Below, piece after piece: positions 32,901 through 44,611 of a DNA stretch of 64,000 bases. How positions within the stretch are numbered: position 1 is the first letter of the stretch; each line of letters begins with the position of its first letter. The notes below the pieces were generated by a model. That model did no database searches and was not told where the DNA came from. It saw only the letters and a list, made by a program, of their open reading frames with translations. Position numbers and translations under genes: made by a program. The DNA comes from Prorocentrum cordatum (Eukaryota > Sar > Dinophyceae > Prorocentrales > Prorocentraceae). The DNA lies in assembly GCA_963575745.1 (NCBI GenBank), contig CAUYUJ010009535.1, positions 370,809-434,808 of the forward strand, given 5' to 3'.

Positions 32901-35900
32901 GCGGCGGCGCGTGCTGCCGAGCTGCCGCGGCTGGCGGCGCCGCCGCCAACTCCTGCACTTGTGGCTGCGCAGCTGTGACCCGGAGCAAGCGCCGAAATGA
33001 TGCCAGCGCGCGCTTATCGGCCTCCGCATGCGCCGCAAAAGCCTCCTTCCGAACGGGCGGGAGCAGGTTCCAAGCAATCGCGACGTGTCGATTCCAGTCC
33101 CCTGTCCCTATCTTCGGGTAGCTAGCCTTCGCAGGGCCCGTCAGTGCCATGATGTCGGGGATGAGGCTGGTGTCTCTGAAGAACTCCTGGGAACAGTGGC
33201 GCGGGGGGCGCATCCTTTCGCTTCATCTTCCTCTGTTTCCGCTTCCTCCCTATCCTCATCTCTCTCTCCTCCCTCCTCCCGACTCCTGACTCCTCCCTCT
33301 CCTTCCTGCCCCCCGCTCCTCTTCCTCATCCTCGTCCTCATCAGACTCAGACTCAGGGCCGCCTGACGCCTGCCCCCCGCCTCCTGCCTCTTCCGAGTCC
33401 TCCGCCTTGCAGCCACTTCCGATCTCGAGTGTCTTCCCCCTTTTCCCCTTCCCCCGACCCGAGGTCCATGGCCGACTTCGCCTTGGCGACCTTGCCGTTC
33501 GCCGTCAGGCACGTGTACCGCTGCGGCGCCAGGCCCGTCTGCGCCTGCGGCCAGCGGGAGGTGAAAGGAGAAAGGAGCCCGCCACCCCATCATCCTTCCT
33601 CCTTCCTCACCCGCCATCCTCCTCCTCTCCTTCCTCCTCCCTTCTCCTCCTCCTCCTCATGCTCCTCCTCCTCCTCCTCCTCCTCTCCTCCTCCTCCTCC
33701 TCCTCCTCCTCCTTACTCCCTTACTCATTACTCCTCCTCCTCCCCCTCCTCCCCCCCCCCCTCCTCCTCCTCGACCCGCACTCCCTCCTCCCTCCTTCCC
33801 CCTTCCACTCTTTAGTCCCCAGCCCCCTCCTCCTCCTCGCCTCCTCCCTCTTCTCACTCCTCCCTCCCTCCTGATCCCTCCTTCCTCGCCGAGTAGGTGG
33901 GGGGTGGGCATGGGACTTTGGGGCCATGGCACCACGGTGGCATCGCGGATCTGGGCATACTCACCCGACAAGCGAGCGTATTTGCTTGCGCGAGCACCTG
34001 CAGGGTCACGGGGCGCGCCCGCCCCAGCCGCCACCACTGGCACAAGCGCGAGCTGCTGCGGCGCTGGAGGCACTGGCGCAGGAAGCGCAGGAAGCGGCTC
34101 AGGAGCAACAAGCGGCGGCGGCGGCAAAGCCGGCACGGCGCCGCGCACCTGCTGCAAGCACACAGGCGGCGGCAATGCGCTTGCGGCTTCCATCGCATCT
34201 TGCCGGCGCTTAGCTGCCGCCAGCGCGCACTTCGCATGATGGAGGATTCCGTTGGCCGAGATGCCCTCGAATCGAACGACCGCCCCAGGAGCTGGCTTGC
34301 TGTACCGACGGTTGGTAGCGTGCATCCTCTCAACGTCCGAGATGGACAAAGTCGTAGCCACTGACCACGCATGGATCCATTGGCGGTTCTCGGTGATCCT
34401 GAGGTTCACGTCGCGGCACTTCAAGGACTGCGCCACGCCAGGACGCATGCAGCACTGGCTGGTACGATTGAACAGGTCAATCACCTCCTGGCGCTCGGCC
34501 ACACCGACGCGGCTGTTCGTGAGCATGCTCAGGGAGAACGGGAACTTCAAGAGGTGGCCGTGCCTGTGCTGGATCGACGCGGCATACATGAGCACCGCCC
34601 TCCGGAAGCGCTTGGCCAGCTCGGGGCGCCTTTGGGCCGGGGGGGAGGGGGGAGGAGGAGGAGGGGGGGGGCCAGAGGAGGACCAGGAGGACCAGGAGGA
34701 GGACCAAGAGGAGGAGGAAGGAGCAGGGAGGAGGAGAGGGACGGAGAGAGGAAGGAGAGAGAGAGAGGAGTACAGTGGAGAAGGAAGGAGGGGAGATGAG
34801 GAGGAGGACTGGAGGAGGAGGAGGAGGAGGAGGTGAGGAGGAGGAGGAGGAGGGGGAGGAGGAGGAGGAGGAGGAGGAGGAGGAGGAGGAGGAGGAGAGG
34901 AGGGGGAGGGAGGGGGAGAGGAGGGATGGGAAAGGAGAAAGGAGGAGCAGGTGGCCTGTACGTCCAGTGGGCCATCGTCCTGTCGCCATCCTGCTGCCAC
35001 ACCAGGCGGGCCGTCGGGCAGTCTCGCAACAGGTTTGCCAGGTACTGCAGGGTGATGACAATCCCAGAGGTCGCTGGGTTCGAGATCTCGTAAAGCAGCG
35101 GCTCACCATGCCTCAGTTCCCCCTCGGCCGCCTGCAAGGGAATCGCAAAAGGGAGGGCAGAGGAGAGAGGAGACTTGAAAGGAGGAAGAGAGACATGGGG
35201 AGGGGGGTTGAGGAGGTCAGGAGTTGAAAGGTGGAAGGAGGTGGAGTCGAGGGGGATGGGAGGTGGGAGGGGGGAGGGCCGGGGAGGGGGGGCGGGGGGG
35301 GGGCCGAGGGCGGCGACGACGACAAGGAGAGCAGGAAGGAGAAGACTAGAAGACGGAGGAGGAGGAGGAGAGGAAGAAGAGGAGGACGAGGAGGAGGAAG
35401 TGGAGGAGGGAGGAGGAGGAGGAGAGGACGAGGAGGAGGAGGAGGAGGAGGAGGAGGAAGGAGGAAAGGAGGAGGAGGAGGGAGGAGGAGGAGGAAGGAA
35501 GGAAGGGGGAATGAGGAGGAGGAGGAGGCGCGAGGGGCAGGAGGAGGGAGCGAGGAGGAGAGGGAGGAGGGTAGAGCTGCCTCCATGAAGAAGTGGTTGA
35601 TCACGCGCCCCGGCTCGCCGACGACCATGAAAGCGGCGATCCCGAACAGGCTCGCGGGAGATTCCAGCATGCGCAGCAACCGCCTCTTGCAGCATAATCC
35701 CTCCTCCTCTTATCCTCCTCCTCCCTCCTCCTTAGGTCCTCCTCCCCCTCCCCCTCCTTCCTCCTCCTCTCCTCCTTCCTCCTCCTCCCTCCTCCTCATC
35801 CTTCTATCCTCCGCATCTCTCCTCCTCGGTCCACTGCCCACCGCTTACGCGCTAACGCTAACTGATTCGGACTGGAGAATAGTGGAGGGGGGAGTCGAGA

Positions 35901-38900
35901 GGATTCGGAAGGTAGGGGTAGGCAGGTAGGGTCGGTAGAGGCCAGTGGAGGGTGGAGGGGATGCGAGAGTCGAACCCGTGCCGCGCGAGGCGAGCTGGAC
36001 GCCTGCACCGCGTGCCGCTCACGGCCTGGAAGCTGGCGCGGCCCTCGGAATCAACCTGGCCCGCGCTCGTGTACGCGATCTGCAAAGGGCCAAGACCTGA
36101 GTCTGAGTCCCAACGATCGAGGAGACACCATCCCACCACCTCTGCTCGCCGTGACCATCCTCCATCTTCTCGCCTCTCTCCTCCAATCTCAGCCTCCTTC
36201 CTCCTTCCTCCTTCTAATCGGCTAGGCTGATCGGATCGGCGGATCAGTGGAACGGTTGACCCGCCCGAAGGCCGATGCTTGATGCTGAAGAGCCGCCGAA
36301 TGCCGAAAGATCTAGGCCATCGACCTATCTTCGCAGCCTTGAGCAGCACGCGACCGATCAGCTGGCCGACACCGAAGAAGTCGTAGGCCGGCGGCAACTT
36401 CGTCCACTTGTTGTCCGACGCGCGGCCAGGCTTCCGAGCGAACACCACAGCGCCTTAAATTCTCAATGCGTGCCAGGCCAGATGTGAAGAATAGAGGGCG
36501 CTGTGGAGGTGGCCAGATCACCCTTCACCCTTCACTCTGCACCCCTTCCCATTTCTCCCCTCCTCCAACTCCTCCTGCCACACGCCCTCCCATCCGAAGA
36601 GGAGGAGGGCGGAGGGCTGAGGATGGGGGGGGTGGCGTGAGGAGAGGAGGACGAGGGGGGGGAAGGAGGGGAGACGACGAAAAGGAGAAGTGGCGGAGGT
36701 GGAAAACTGGTAGGTTGGTAGGTGGAGGACCAGAGGACGAGGACAAAGTTTAAGCACGGCACGCAGCGCTTTCACGAAGCGCTTCTTCGCGCGTGCCACG
36801 ATCTCGTCTGAGTTGCTACCCTCGCAGCACGAGCCGTCCCTCCGGCAGTAGTGGATGATGGGCCCATCAGTGCGACCATCCCTGATGTACCACGGGCTGT
36901 TGTAGATCTGCTGCAGCTCCCCGAGAGCGCGGATCATCTTCGCCGCAGCCACCTCTCAGGCTCAGGAGGGGGTGCTTCTGTTCCGCGTTTCCCTTCATCC
37001 CTCCACCTCCTCCTCCTCCTCCTCATTCTCAGTCCTCCTGTCCTCCGCCCGCACTTCCCATCCCTCATCCGTCCTCCTCCTCGGCGCCTCAGGCCTCCCG
37101 CATCCCCTCCTCCTCCTCCTCCTCCCCCCCTCCTCCTCCCCCTGCCTCCTCCTTCCTGTCCTTCCTCCTCCACCTCCGCCCTCCTCCTCCCTCCTCCGCC
37201 TCCTCCTCCTGGTCCTCCTCCTCGTCTTCCTCTCCTCCGCCCCCTCCCCGGCCCTCCCCCCTCCTCCCTCCTCCGACGGGGAGGACCTGACCCACGCCCT
37301 GCTTGTCACCCTTGAAAGCCAAGTGGTGGCCCCGAATGTTGCGCGCGATAAACAGCGACAGGGCCGTCGAGTAGTGCTGAGCCTCGCGCGCCGATGCCGG
37401 GGGGGCGTCGAAGACCACCTCGAAGTAGCGATCCGCGATCGTATCCACCGAGCGCAACATGCGAGTCCAATGTCCGTTCGCTGCCATGAACAACGAGCCA
37501 GCATACATGTCGCCCCCCATCTCGGTGCTGCAGGCCGCTACCAGGCCGAGAGTGCACAAGTGATGCGCGTGGTTGCCACACAGATTGACCGATGCAGGGA
37601 AGGCTAGGAGAGATCAGAGCGGATAAGCGGACACGAGGACAGAGGACAGGACGGAGGATGGAGCGGCGAGGAGGAAGGAAGGATGAGAAGGGAGAAGGGA
37701 GGAGGAAGACAAGAAGGTGGGCCCAGGAAGTTGAAGGGCGGTGGCTCAGATGAGAGACAGAAGGGCGGCGGAAGGGAGAGGAGGTGAGGAGGAAAGAGGG
37801 AGGATGGAAGGGGGGCTCGTTTGCCAGACGATGAGGTGTAGAAGAGAGAAAATGGCCTCGCACAAGGTCTCGGGCTCGGCGACAGCCTCGTGGCGCGAGA
37901 GGAACGCGTGGAGGCGATCGTTCGGGGCTGCGCCATCGCACTCGTCGAGGTGGAACGACCACTGCGCCCGGGTCCTGGGATGTCCGACAATCCGACAGGA
38001 ACGAGTTCGGTTGGGACGAACGAGGAACATCAGAGAGATATTGCAAGAAAGAGATGGCGAAGGGAGGTGGGAAGACCTTGGAGGCGGGAGGGGAGAGAGA
38101 GGGCTAGACGGACCAGGAGAGCGCGAGTGCGGCGAGAGGGCGCAGGAAGGCGTTGGCAGTGAGGGAGGGAGGGCGGGGAATTGCCGAGGTGCGGTCCTGA
38201 TGTGGCTCAGCAACTCGCCGATCTCCCTCAAGGCGGGATGGCGCTTCGCTGCCGCATAGATGCACTGCGAACTCGTGGTCGCAAGTGCAACCGGGGGGCA
38301 TGCCACGTCGACGCACAACAACGGATGCCCCTGGGGGGGCGACGACAGATAATGGGGGAGGAGGTGCCCATCGCCCTCATCATCAAACTCATCGTCCTCC
38401 TCATTCCTCGGCTCCGCATCCTCTACCCCTTGACCCACCGCCTCGAAACCAGAGGGGATATGCCCAGGGCCTGAGGAGGATGAGGAGGAGGGAGGAGGAG
38501 GAGGAGGAGGGAGGAGGACTGAGGAGGAGGAGGAGGAGGAGGAGGAAGGAGGAGGAGGGAGGAGGTGAGGGGGGAGGAGGAGGAGGGAGGAGGAGGAGGA
38601 TAAGGAGGAGGAAGAGGGGTGCACGTGCACATCGCCCTCATCATCAAACTGATCGTCCTCCTCATTCCTCGGCTCCGCATCCTCTACCCCTTGACCCATC
38701 GCCTCGAAACCAGATGGGGATATGCCGATATGCCCAGGGCCTGAGGAGGATGAGGAGGAGGGAGGATGAGGAGGGAGGAGGAGGGGGAGGAGGAGGAGGA
38801 GGAGGAGGAGGAGGAGGAGGAGGAGGAGGAGGAGGGTGAGGAGGGGGCGAGGAGGAGGAGGGAGGAGGAGGAGGGATCAATAAGGAAGAGGGAAGGAGGG

Positions 38901-41801
38901 GTGCCACCCTACGGGTTGGCCCCATCGGACACAGTTTAGCCAGCCAGAGAACCAGCCACATGATCACCAGGCGGTGGCTGGAGACCATTCACGCTGAGGT
39001 ATCCTTCACCTGAGCGCCGTGGGTGGGAGGCCTCCTTCCTCCTCCGCCTCCTGTCCCCTCCTCCTTGATCCCCCTCCTCCCTCCCTCCCCTCCTCCTCTC
39101 CTCCTTATCCTCTCATCCTCTCCCCTCCTACCTCCTCCTTCTCCTCCTCCTCCTCCTCCTCCTCCTTCTCCCTCTTCGGCGGTCCTCCTCCTCCTCCTCC
39201 GCCACCCGCCTCCTCCTCTCCCTCCGCCTCCCCCTCCCCTCCCTCCTCCGCCTTCCGTCTCCTCATCCTGCATCCTGCACTCTCTCGGCGACGACTCTGA
39301 TTACGTCAACCAAAAACCTGCGAACCGTCCGCACCCGCGGGGAGCGACGTCACCTCGGAGGTCTCGTCCCACTTCCAGCACGACGCGACCGCGTATGGAC
39401 GCCTGCTGGGATTGGGCTACTCCGCTCATCCTCGTCGCCCTGTTCACTCTCATCCCTCCCCCCTCCTCCTTCCTCCTTCCTGCCTCCTGCCTCCAGGCCG
39501 ACTTACCACTTGCCTTCTCCTTCTCCTCCTCCTCCGCCTTATCCTCTCCCTCCTTCTCCTCCTCCTCCTCCTTCTTAAGTCACTTACCCCCCCATGCCCT
39601 GTCTCAGACCTGTCTCCCCATCGTCACCACCGCCGCCAAAGTTCGTCGTCGGTCGTCGACGCTGGCGACGCCGCCCCGCCTATGGTCGACCAACCAAGAC
39701 AATGTCCGAAGGTAGCGCAGCTGCTGGTCGTGCATCACGTTGGCCTCAAAGGCGCAAGGGAGGAGGAGAGAGGTGGGCGCTCCTCCTCCACTTCCCTCGT
39801 CCTGCCCATCCTTCTCCTGCTTCCTCGTCCTCCTCCTTCCTCCTCCTCTCGTCCTCCTCCTCCTCTTCCCTCCTCCTCCTCCTCCTCCTCCTCCTACTCC
39901 TCCTCACTCTCCTCGCTTTTCGCTCCTCGAGGGGGGGGGAGGGAGGGGGTAGAGAAGCAGGAGGAGGAGGAAGGAGGAGGAAGGAGGGGGGGGCGGGGGG
40001 GAGGAGGAAGGAGGAGGAAGGCAGGGGGAAGACAAAGACCTCGGAGCCCCGTGAGAAAGATAACATTGAGGAGGGAGGAGGGATGGCGGGTGGCACCAGC
40101 AGAGAATCCTCGCCGACGTCGCCACCACATATTTGCCGGCATCATCGGCGTGGAGATCGATGATCGGTGATCCAGGACACCGAGGCCGCTGCAACGGCCA
40201 ATTGGTTGCGCTTGATCGCACTCGGGCTTTGCTTGTACATCCTCGCCAGCGGCCGAAGTTTGACCTCCACGTCAAAGGCCATGTCGCACCTCGGACGGCG
40301 TCGTCGTGGGTCGTCGCGTCTGTTCCTCCGTTCGCAGCCATCCTCCAAGCTTCTCCTCACTCCCCGCTTCGACATTCGACATCCTACCTCCTACATCCTA
40401 CATCCTCTACAGTACCCGACCATCCTTCATACCTCCTACCTTCGCCGCTGTCGTCGTCGGCGTCGCCAGGGACTTTGCCGTCGTCACCATCGTGCGTCGT
40501 CATCGACGCCGGCGCCCTGTCATCGTCATCGTCATCGACAGCGACATCGGCGCCTGTCCACTGCCGGCAGGCGGCTGCCGCGGCCGCGCGCGCCGCGGTT
40601 CCTGAGGACCAGCGCGCCCCGCTTGTCCTTCGACAAGTGGATGCGCCCGCCTCCGCCTGCGGCGGAAGCCAAAAAAGCAATCGCCTTCCTCTCCTTCACC
40701 GTCCCACCCCCATCCCATCCCCCCACCAACGCCTACCGCCTCCTGAGGCCTCCTCCCTCCTCCCTGGGTCCTCCCTCATACCACCTCCTCTCCTCCCTCC
40801 GCCTGAGGCCTCCTCCCTCTTCCTGCCGCCTCCTCCCTCCCTCCATCCTGCCACCTCCTCCTGGACGGAGGGGAAGAGGAGGAAGGAGGATGAGGAGGAG
40901 GAGGAGAAAGAAGAAGAGGAGGCGGAAGGCGGAAGAGGGGGAAGAGGAGGAGGAGGGAGGAGGAGGAGGACGAGGAGGCGGAGGAAGATGAGCAGGAAGG
41001 AGGGAGAGGAGGGGAGGAGGAGGAGGAGGAGGAGGAGGAGGAGGAGGAGGAGGAGGAGGATGGACGAGGGGGAGGAGGAGGAGCAGCAAGAGGAGCAGCA
41101 AGAGGAGCAGCAACAGCAGCAGCAGCAGAAACAGCAGCAGCAGCACCCAGCAGCACCCCTGGACACCGTCCTGGACACCCCGACCGCCTCGCTCGCGGCC
41201 GACAGCCTGCATCACCAGGGCGTCCGACACGTCGCGCTTGCGCGCCGCCAGCCTCGCCTCGGGCCGCAAGAGCGACGGCGTCAGCGTCGGGCGATCCGAC
41301 GATATGGACGGAAGGCGACGATGATGGCGGAAGCGACGGCAACGAAGCCGGCGCCGGCGACGACATGATGACGACGAAAACGACAATGTGAGATGGGAGA
41401 AGTGAGATGATAGCCTTGCCCTCCCGCATCTTGTGGCCCGCAGCGGCAGCAGCTGCACTGCCGCCCCAGCCACCGGGGCGACCAGCTCGAGCGCCGCCAG
41501 GAGGATGGCCTCCAGCTGCAACCACCGCCTCCTCCTCCTCCTCCTCGTCCTCCCCAAGTCCTGGTCGTCCTTCCCCTCCTCCTCCTCGGTCCTCCTCCTC
41601 GTCCTCCTCCTCCTCAGCCTCCTCCTCCATCCTCCTCCCTCCTCCTCCCTCCTCCTCCCCTCCTCCTCCTCATCATCATCATCATCTCCCTCCTCCTCCG
41701 CCCACGCCTCCAGCAGCAGGCCCAGCCACAGCAGGGCCAGCAGCGCCATCAGCCAGCGCGAGCCGAGGGCCGTCGCCCATCAGGTCGTCCAGCAGGTCCA
41801 T
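29936..41801 (-). CDS. Very large multi-exon orphan protein
   Basis: The proposed start is the ATG at 41801 (MDLLDDLMGDGP...); the stop TAG is at 29936-29938. Supported exons, high to low: 41801 to about 41700, about 40310-40150, about 39753-39630, about 39402-39318, about 38737-38630, about 38470-38180, about 37985-37825, about 37597-37300, about 36955-36750, about 36450-36260, 36079 to about 35955, about 35690-35578, about 35135-34960, about 34640-33900, about 33545-33455, about 33195-31900, about 31520-30880, about 30455-30300, and about 30089-29936. Possible extra exons lie near 41530-41410, 41310-41160 and 40680-40560. Visible features: LCGNHAHHLC, an acidic duplicated exon, ISDVERMHATNRR in the 34 kb exon, a Pro/Ala linker with an acidic stretch, and a terminal WDEDAAMRDVYEWLANG. 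I recognise no family. It could be two genes. The exons are clearly coding by composition, but the first third is the least secure. Confidence 0.5.
30462..30870. repeat. Intron made of a purine half and a pyrimidine half
   Basis: The plus strand is almost all purine from about 30462 to 30660 and almost all pyrimidine from 30661 to about 30870, with the switch at GATGAGGAGCAGCCTCCTCC. The halves are largely complementary, and the intron could fold into one long hairpin that brings its splice sites together. Confidence 0.85.
33590..33880 (+). repeat. (CTC)n intronic tract
   Basis: About 290 bp of CTC/TCC-rich sequence between the exons near 34640-33900 and 33545-33455. It lies within the long 447-codon shadow extension of the real exon. 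Confidence 0.9.
34645..34930 (+). repeat. (GGA)n intronic tract
   Basis: About 285 bp of GGA/GAG-rich sequence between the exons ending near 34960 and starting near 34640 on the minus strand. Confidence 0.9.
38370..38770 (-). repeat. Tandem duplication of an exon with its intron
   Basis: A segment of about 100 bp at 38370-38470 is repeated almost exactly at 38630-38737, a period of about 260 bp. Both copies are open on the minus strand and encode PSGFEA(V/M)GQGVEDAEP then RNEEDD(E/Q)FDDEGD. The intervening sequence is the GAG-rich intron, and both copies are preceded by an acceptor-like CTCAGG. The proximal copy continues into a longer coding exon (to about 38180). Confidence 0.85.
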
Positions 41802-41999
41802 TCCGACGACGCGAAAAGAGTGCAGTTTGTACACCCTCGCAGAGCTTCGGCTCTGGGCCGATACGGCTGCCCTCCCCGGAAGCCGGGGGGGGAGGAGAGG
41901 AGAAGGAGGGAGGAGGATAATGATGACATGATGAGGGGGATGTGAGGGGAGAAGGAGGAGAGAGGCAGGAGGAGGAAGGAGAAGAGAGGAGGAGGAGGA

Positions 42000-43088
42000 G
42001 GAGGAAAAGGAGGAGGAGGAGGAGGAGGAGGAGGGGACGAGGAGGAGGAGGAGAATGGAGGAGGAGGAGGGAGGGAAGGCGGGAGGATGAGGAGGAGGAG
42101 GGGCGATGAGGGATGCGAGGAGGAGGAGTCGAGCTGATGATTGATGAGTGAGGAGGAGGAGGGAGGAGGGAGGGGGAGGAAGGAGGGAGGAGGAGGCGGA
42201 GGAGCACAGCGTACAGAGGGGGGAGGAGGAGGCGGAGGAGGAGGGAGGAGGTGGAGGAGGAGGAGGAGGAGGGAGGAGGGAGGAGGATAGGAGGAGGAGG
42301 AAGGAGGAGGAGGGAGGAGGAGGATGTGAGGATGCGAGGAGGAGAGGGGAGGAGAAGGAGGCATCAGGTCAGGAGGAGGAGGAGGAGGAGGAGGAGGAGG
42401 AGGAGGAGGAGGAGGAAGGAGGCGGAGGGGGTAACAGGGTAGCAGTTAGAGTAGGTCGTGCGCCAGCTGACAGCCCTAGGGCGCCACATGCTCCAGCGAC
42501 CTGAAAGGCTGAGGGCGCCAGGCTGCAATCCTCCTCTCCAAACGTGATTCGCTCCTCCCGCTGATCCACTTGTCCTCTCCAAACCTGATCCCCTCCTCCT
42601 CCCCCTTTTTCCTGCTCAACAAACCCTCTCCCCTCTCCTACTTCATACCTGGGCTTTGCGAAACATGTAGTAAATCCAATGCTTTTAATGAGAAACGGGT
42701 TTCGGAAAATCGTTAATTCGTCTGTCGTTGCCGAAGTCCCCCGGGTCAGCTATGAAACCTACTTCGTTGCTCAAGAGGTCCCCCCAAGTCGTTGTCACAG
42801 GTCGCTTCCGCACACACCCACCTCGTTGTCACAGGTCGTCGTCTGCCACCCTCCTGGTTGTCACTACCGCTTCCCTTCTGATGCCATCAACCCCCCGGGC
42901 CACCAATTGTAGAGAGACCAAGAAACCCACGAAGCGGAACAGCCAGTGTAAACCCTAAATGCTCACGGCGCGCGGGCTTCCGAAACATGACGAAAATAAA
43001 TCTGGCAAAAAGCCCTTCTACCGCAGCAACACATATGGCCACGACAAATGAGCAGCAGATGCAACATGCGCCGCCAGGAGCCCTAGTT
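42000..43088. other. Intergenic DNA with GAG tract and dispersed repeat
   Basis: A nearly pure GAG/GGA tract occupies about 41930-42425. After this the base composition becomes less GC-rich. Units of the TGTGACAACGACG family lie at 42784-42862 in the CGTTGTCACA orientation. I see no supported gene. Confidence 0.6.
42784..42862 (-). repeat. Dispersed TGTGACAACGACG repeat, inverted orientation
   Basis: Units read GTCGTTGTCACAGGTC, TCGTTGTCACAGGTCGTC and GGTTGTCACTACC, the same unit as the palindromic array about 17 kb away. Confidence 0.8.
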
Positions 43089-43310
43089 CTAGTTGGTTTT
43101 CGGCATCAGATCAAGATGCTCGCAATCGGAGATCGCCTCTGCAATGCCGTCGGAATCGCTCTCCTCGGGTACAGCTGGCAATGTCGGCGGCATGCTCCCC
43201 AGAAGATCAGCACTTGACGAGGCCCGCTGGAAATTGAATCTCGTCGGATTCGACGAAGACTTTGTCGCTGCAGTCAATGGCTCAGGAGACCTGTCGGCGG
43301 CGACATCCAA
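43089..43310 (-). CDS. Short acidic ORF, exon or fragment
   Basis: A 73-residue frame with protein-like composition (DLLGSMPPTLPAVPEESDSD, AISDCEHLDLM). It may start at the ATG at 43310 or be the last exon of the gene carrying the ORF at 44504-43944. No domain recognised. Confidence 0.35.
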   Translation of the reverse strand: MDVAADRSPEPLTAATKSSSNPTRFNFQRASSSADLLGSMPPTLPAVPEESDSDGIAEAISDCEHLDLMPKTN

Positions 43311-43648
43311 ACTCCTGGCCCAGACGTTTCAAGGGGGGCTCTTAGAAAACGGTTTATGACGCTCTCAGTAGGCTAGCAACTGCCCCCACGAATGAGCAGT
43401 AGCAACATGTCGTCTTCCAATAAATCAGTTGAAAACTTCATTTGGTCTGGGCCCTTTCGAAGAATCGTTTTAATCGATGTGTCATCGGTGATGTATGATT
43501 TACCCACATTTCGAATCCGTCGCAAATTCCCCCCTGTGCGCTACGTGAAGACCTATATCGGCGCGCGTCCCCCATCGCGGCCCCAGGACCCTCTAAAGTT
43601 CAAGCGCGTTGGCGGGGTATGAGACAAGGGTGGGGCGTGGGGCCTACA

Positions 43649-43880
43649 TCATGAGATATATTCGAGTGCGCCTAGAAATGCCCCAGGTGGTTTGAATGTC
43701 GACGCCGACGGCCTCTTGGTGACTAACTTCGCACGCTTCCTGGCAGGCGAGGGCGCGGGGCTCCGCGCGTGCCACCGCTTCGTCGTCTCTGCCTGCGTGA
43801 GTGATGGATGTGAAGGTAGGGGCGACCCCGGGGCCATTCGAAAACTTTTCACTAAACGACCCTGGGGCCCAAACCCATAA
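43649..43880 (-). CDS. Possible exon, basic segment
   Basis: The frame reads SLTQAETTKRWHAR, then SPAPSPARKRAKLVTKRPSA, then PGAFLGALEYIS and a stop at 43649. The Lys/Arg cluster could be a nuclear localisation signal. It lies in series with the ORFs at 44504 and 43310 and may belong with them. Competing frames are also open. Confidence 0.3.
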
Positions 43881-43943
43881 CGAACCGAAGCAAATTCGGC
43901 GCCGCTGATGCGACGGCCCCGAACTTCTGACCCTCCCCCACAT

Positions 43944-44504
43944 TCAGAACTCAAGTACCGCGATCTCGATATCGACGGCGGTCTGGCTGTGGGACGGGGG
44001 GGAGCTGTCAGCGAGCGGGTCGTAGCCACCGAAATTCAACGGGTCGGTGTCCTGCGAGTCACCATCCAAACCTTCACTCTCTGGCGACCGCTTCAGCTTC
44101 TCCGCTGCAGGCAAGCACGCCCCTGGGTCGGCGTTGCCCTTGCCTCGGAGCGCCACCTCCAGGTCGCGCTTGTCACGTGGCGAAGCAGGATTGGGGCCCG
44201 TCGAACTCTTGGCCATCCAACTCGGCAGCGGCGGCGTCACAGGGGCATTCGAGGAGCCACAGGGCTTCTTGCACTGGCTCTCATCAGCAGCGGTCGGACT
44301 CGGAGGCAATAAAGTTACTTTGCCGCTGGTGGGGCTCGAAGCGTTGGAGCCTGGGCCTTTGAGCTCGAACGTCTTGCAAGGCAGACGCGGCGCTGGCAAA
44401 ACAATTGCGCAATGCTTGGTAGGGCCATCCTCAACCTCGGGCTCGTATGCAAGCTGCGAATCATCCGGGACGTCCTCGACGGGATGGGACACCGACGGAT
44501 CCAT
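43944..44504 (-). CDS. Disordered orphan ORF
   Basis: A frame of about 186 codons from an ATG at 44504 (MDPSVSHPVEDVPDDSQ) to a stop at 43944. It is rich in Pro, Ser, Lys and Asp and probably disordered. The codon choice and absence of simple repeats suggest that it is coding. Function unknown. It lies between the exon at 46993-46099 and the small ORFs below 43900 and could be an exon of the same gene. Confidence 0.4.
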   Translation of the reverse strand: MDPSVSHPVEDVPDDSQLAYEPEVEDGPTKHCAIVLPAPRLPCKTFELKGPGSNASSPTSGKVTLLPPSPTAADESQCKKPCGSSNAPVTPPLPSWMAKSSTGPNPASPRDKRDLEVALRGKGNADPGACLPAAEKLKRSPESEGLDGDSQDTDPLNFGGYDPLADSSPPSHSQTAVDIEIAVLEF

Positions 44505-44611
44505 GAGAGGAAGCGCGACTATCAAGCGGGCGGGAAGCGACGCCGATCAGCTTGGGACATGCTACCTTTGCGAGAGGCTGGGGACCGGGCCAGGGGAGTG
44601 GGCAAGGGGGC

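Noticed and set aside
35954-36035. A tRNA-like segment on the minus strand with a GGGTTCGACTC T-loop match and a weak A-box.
   Set aside because: It lies wholly within an open coding exon that starts after a good acceptor (CCTTTGCAG) at 36079. The anticodon and acceptor stems do not pair.
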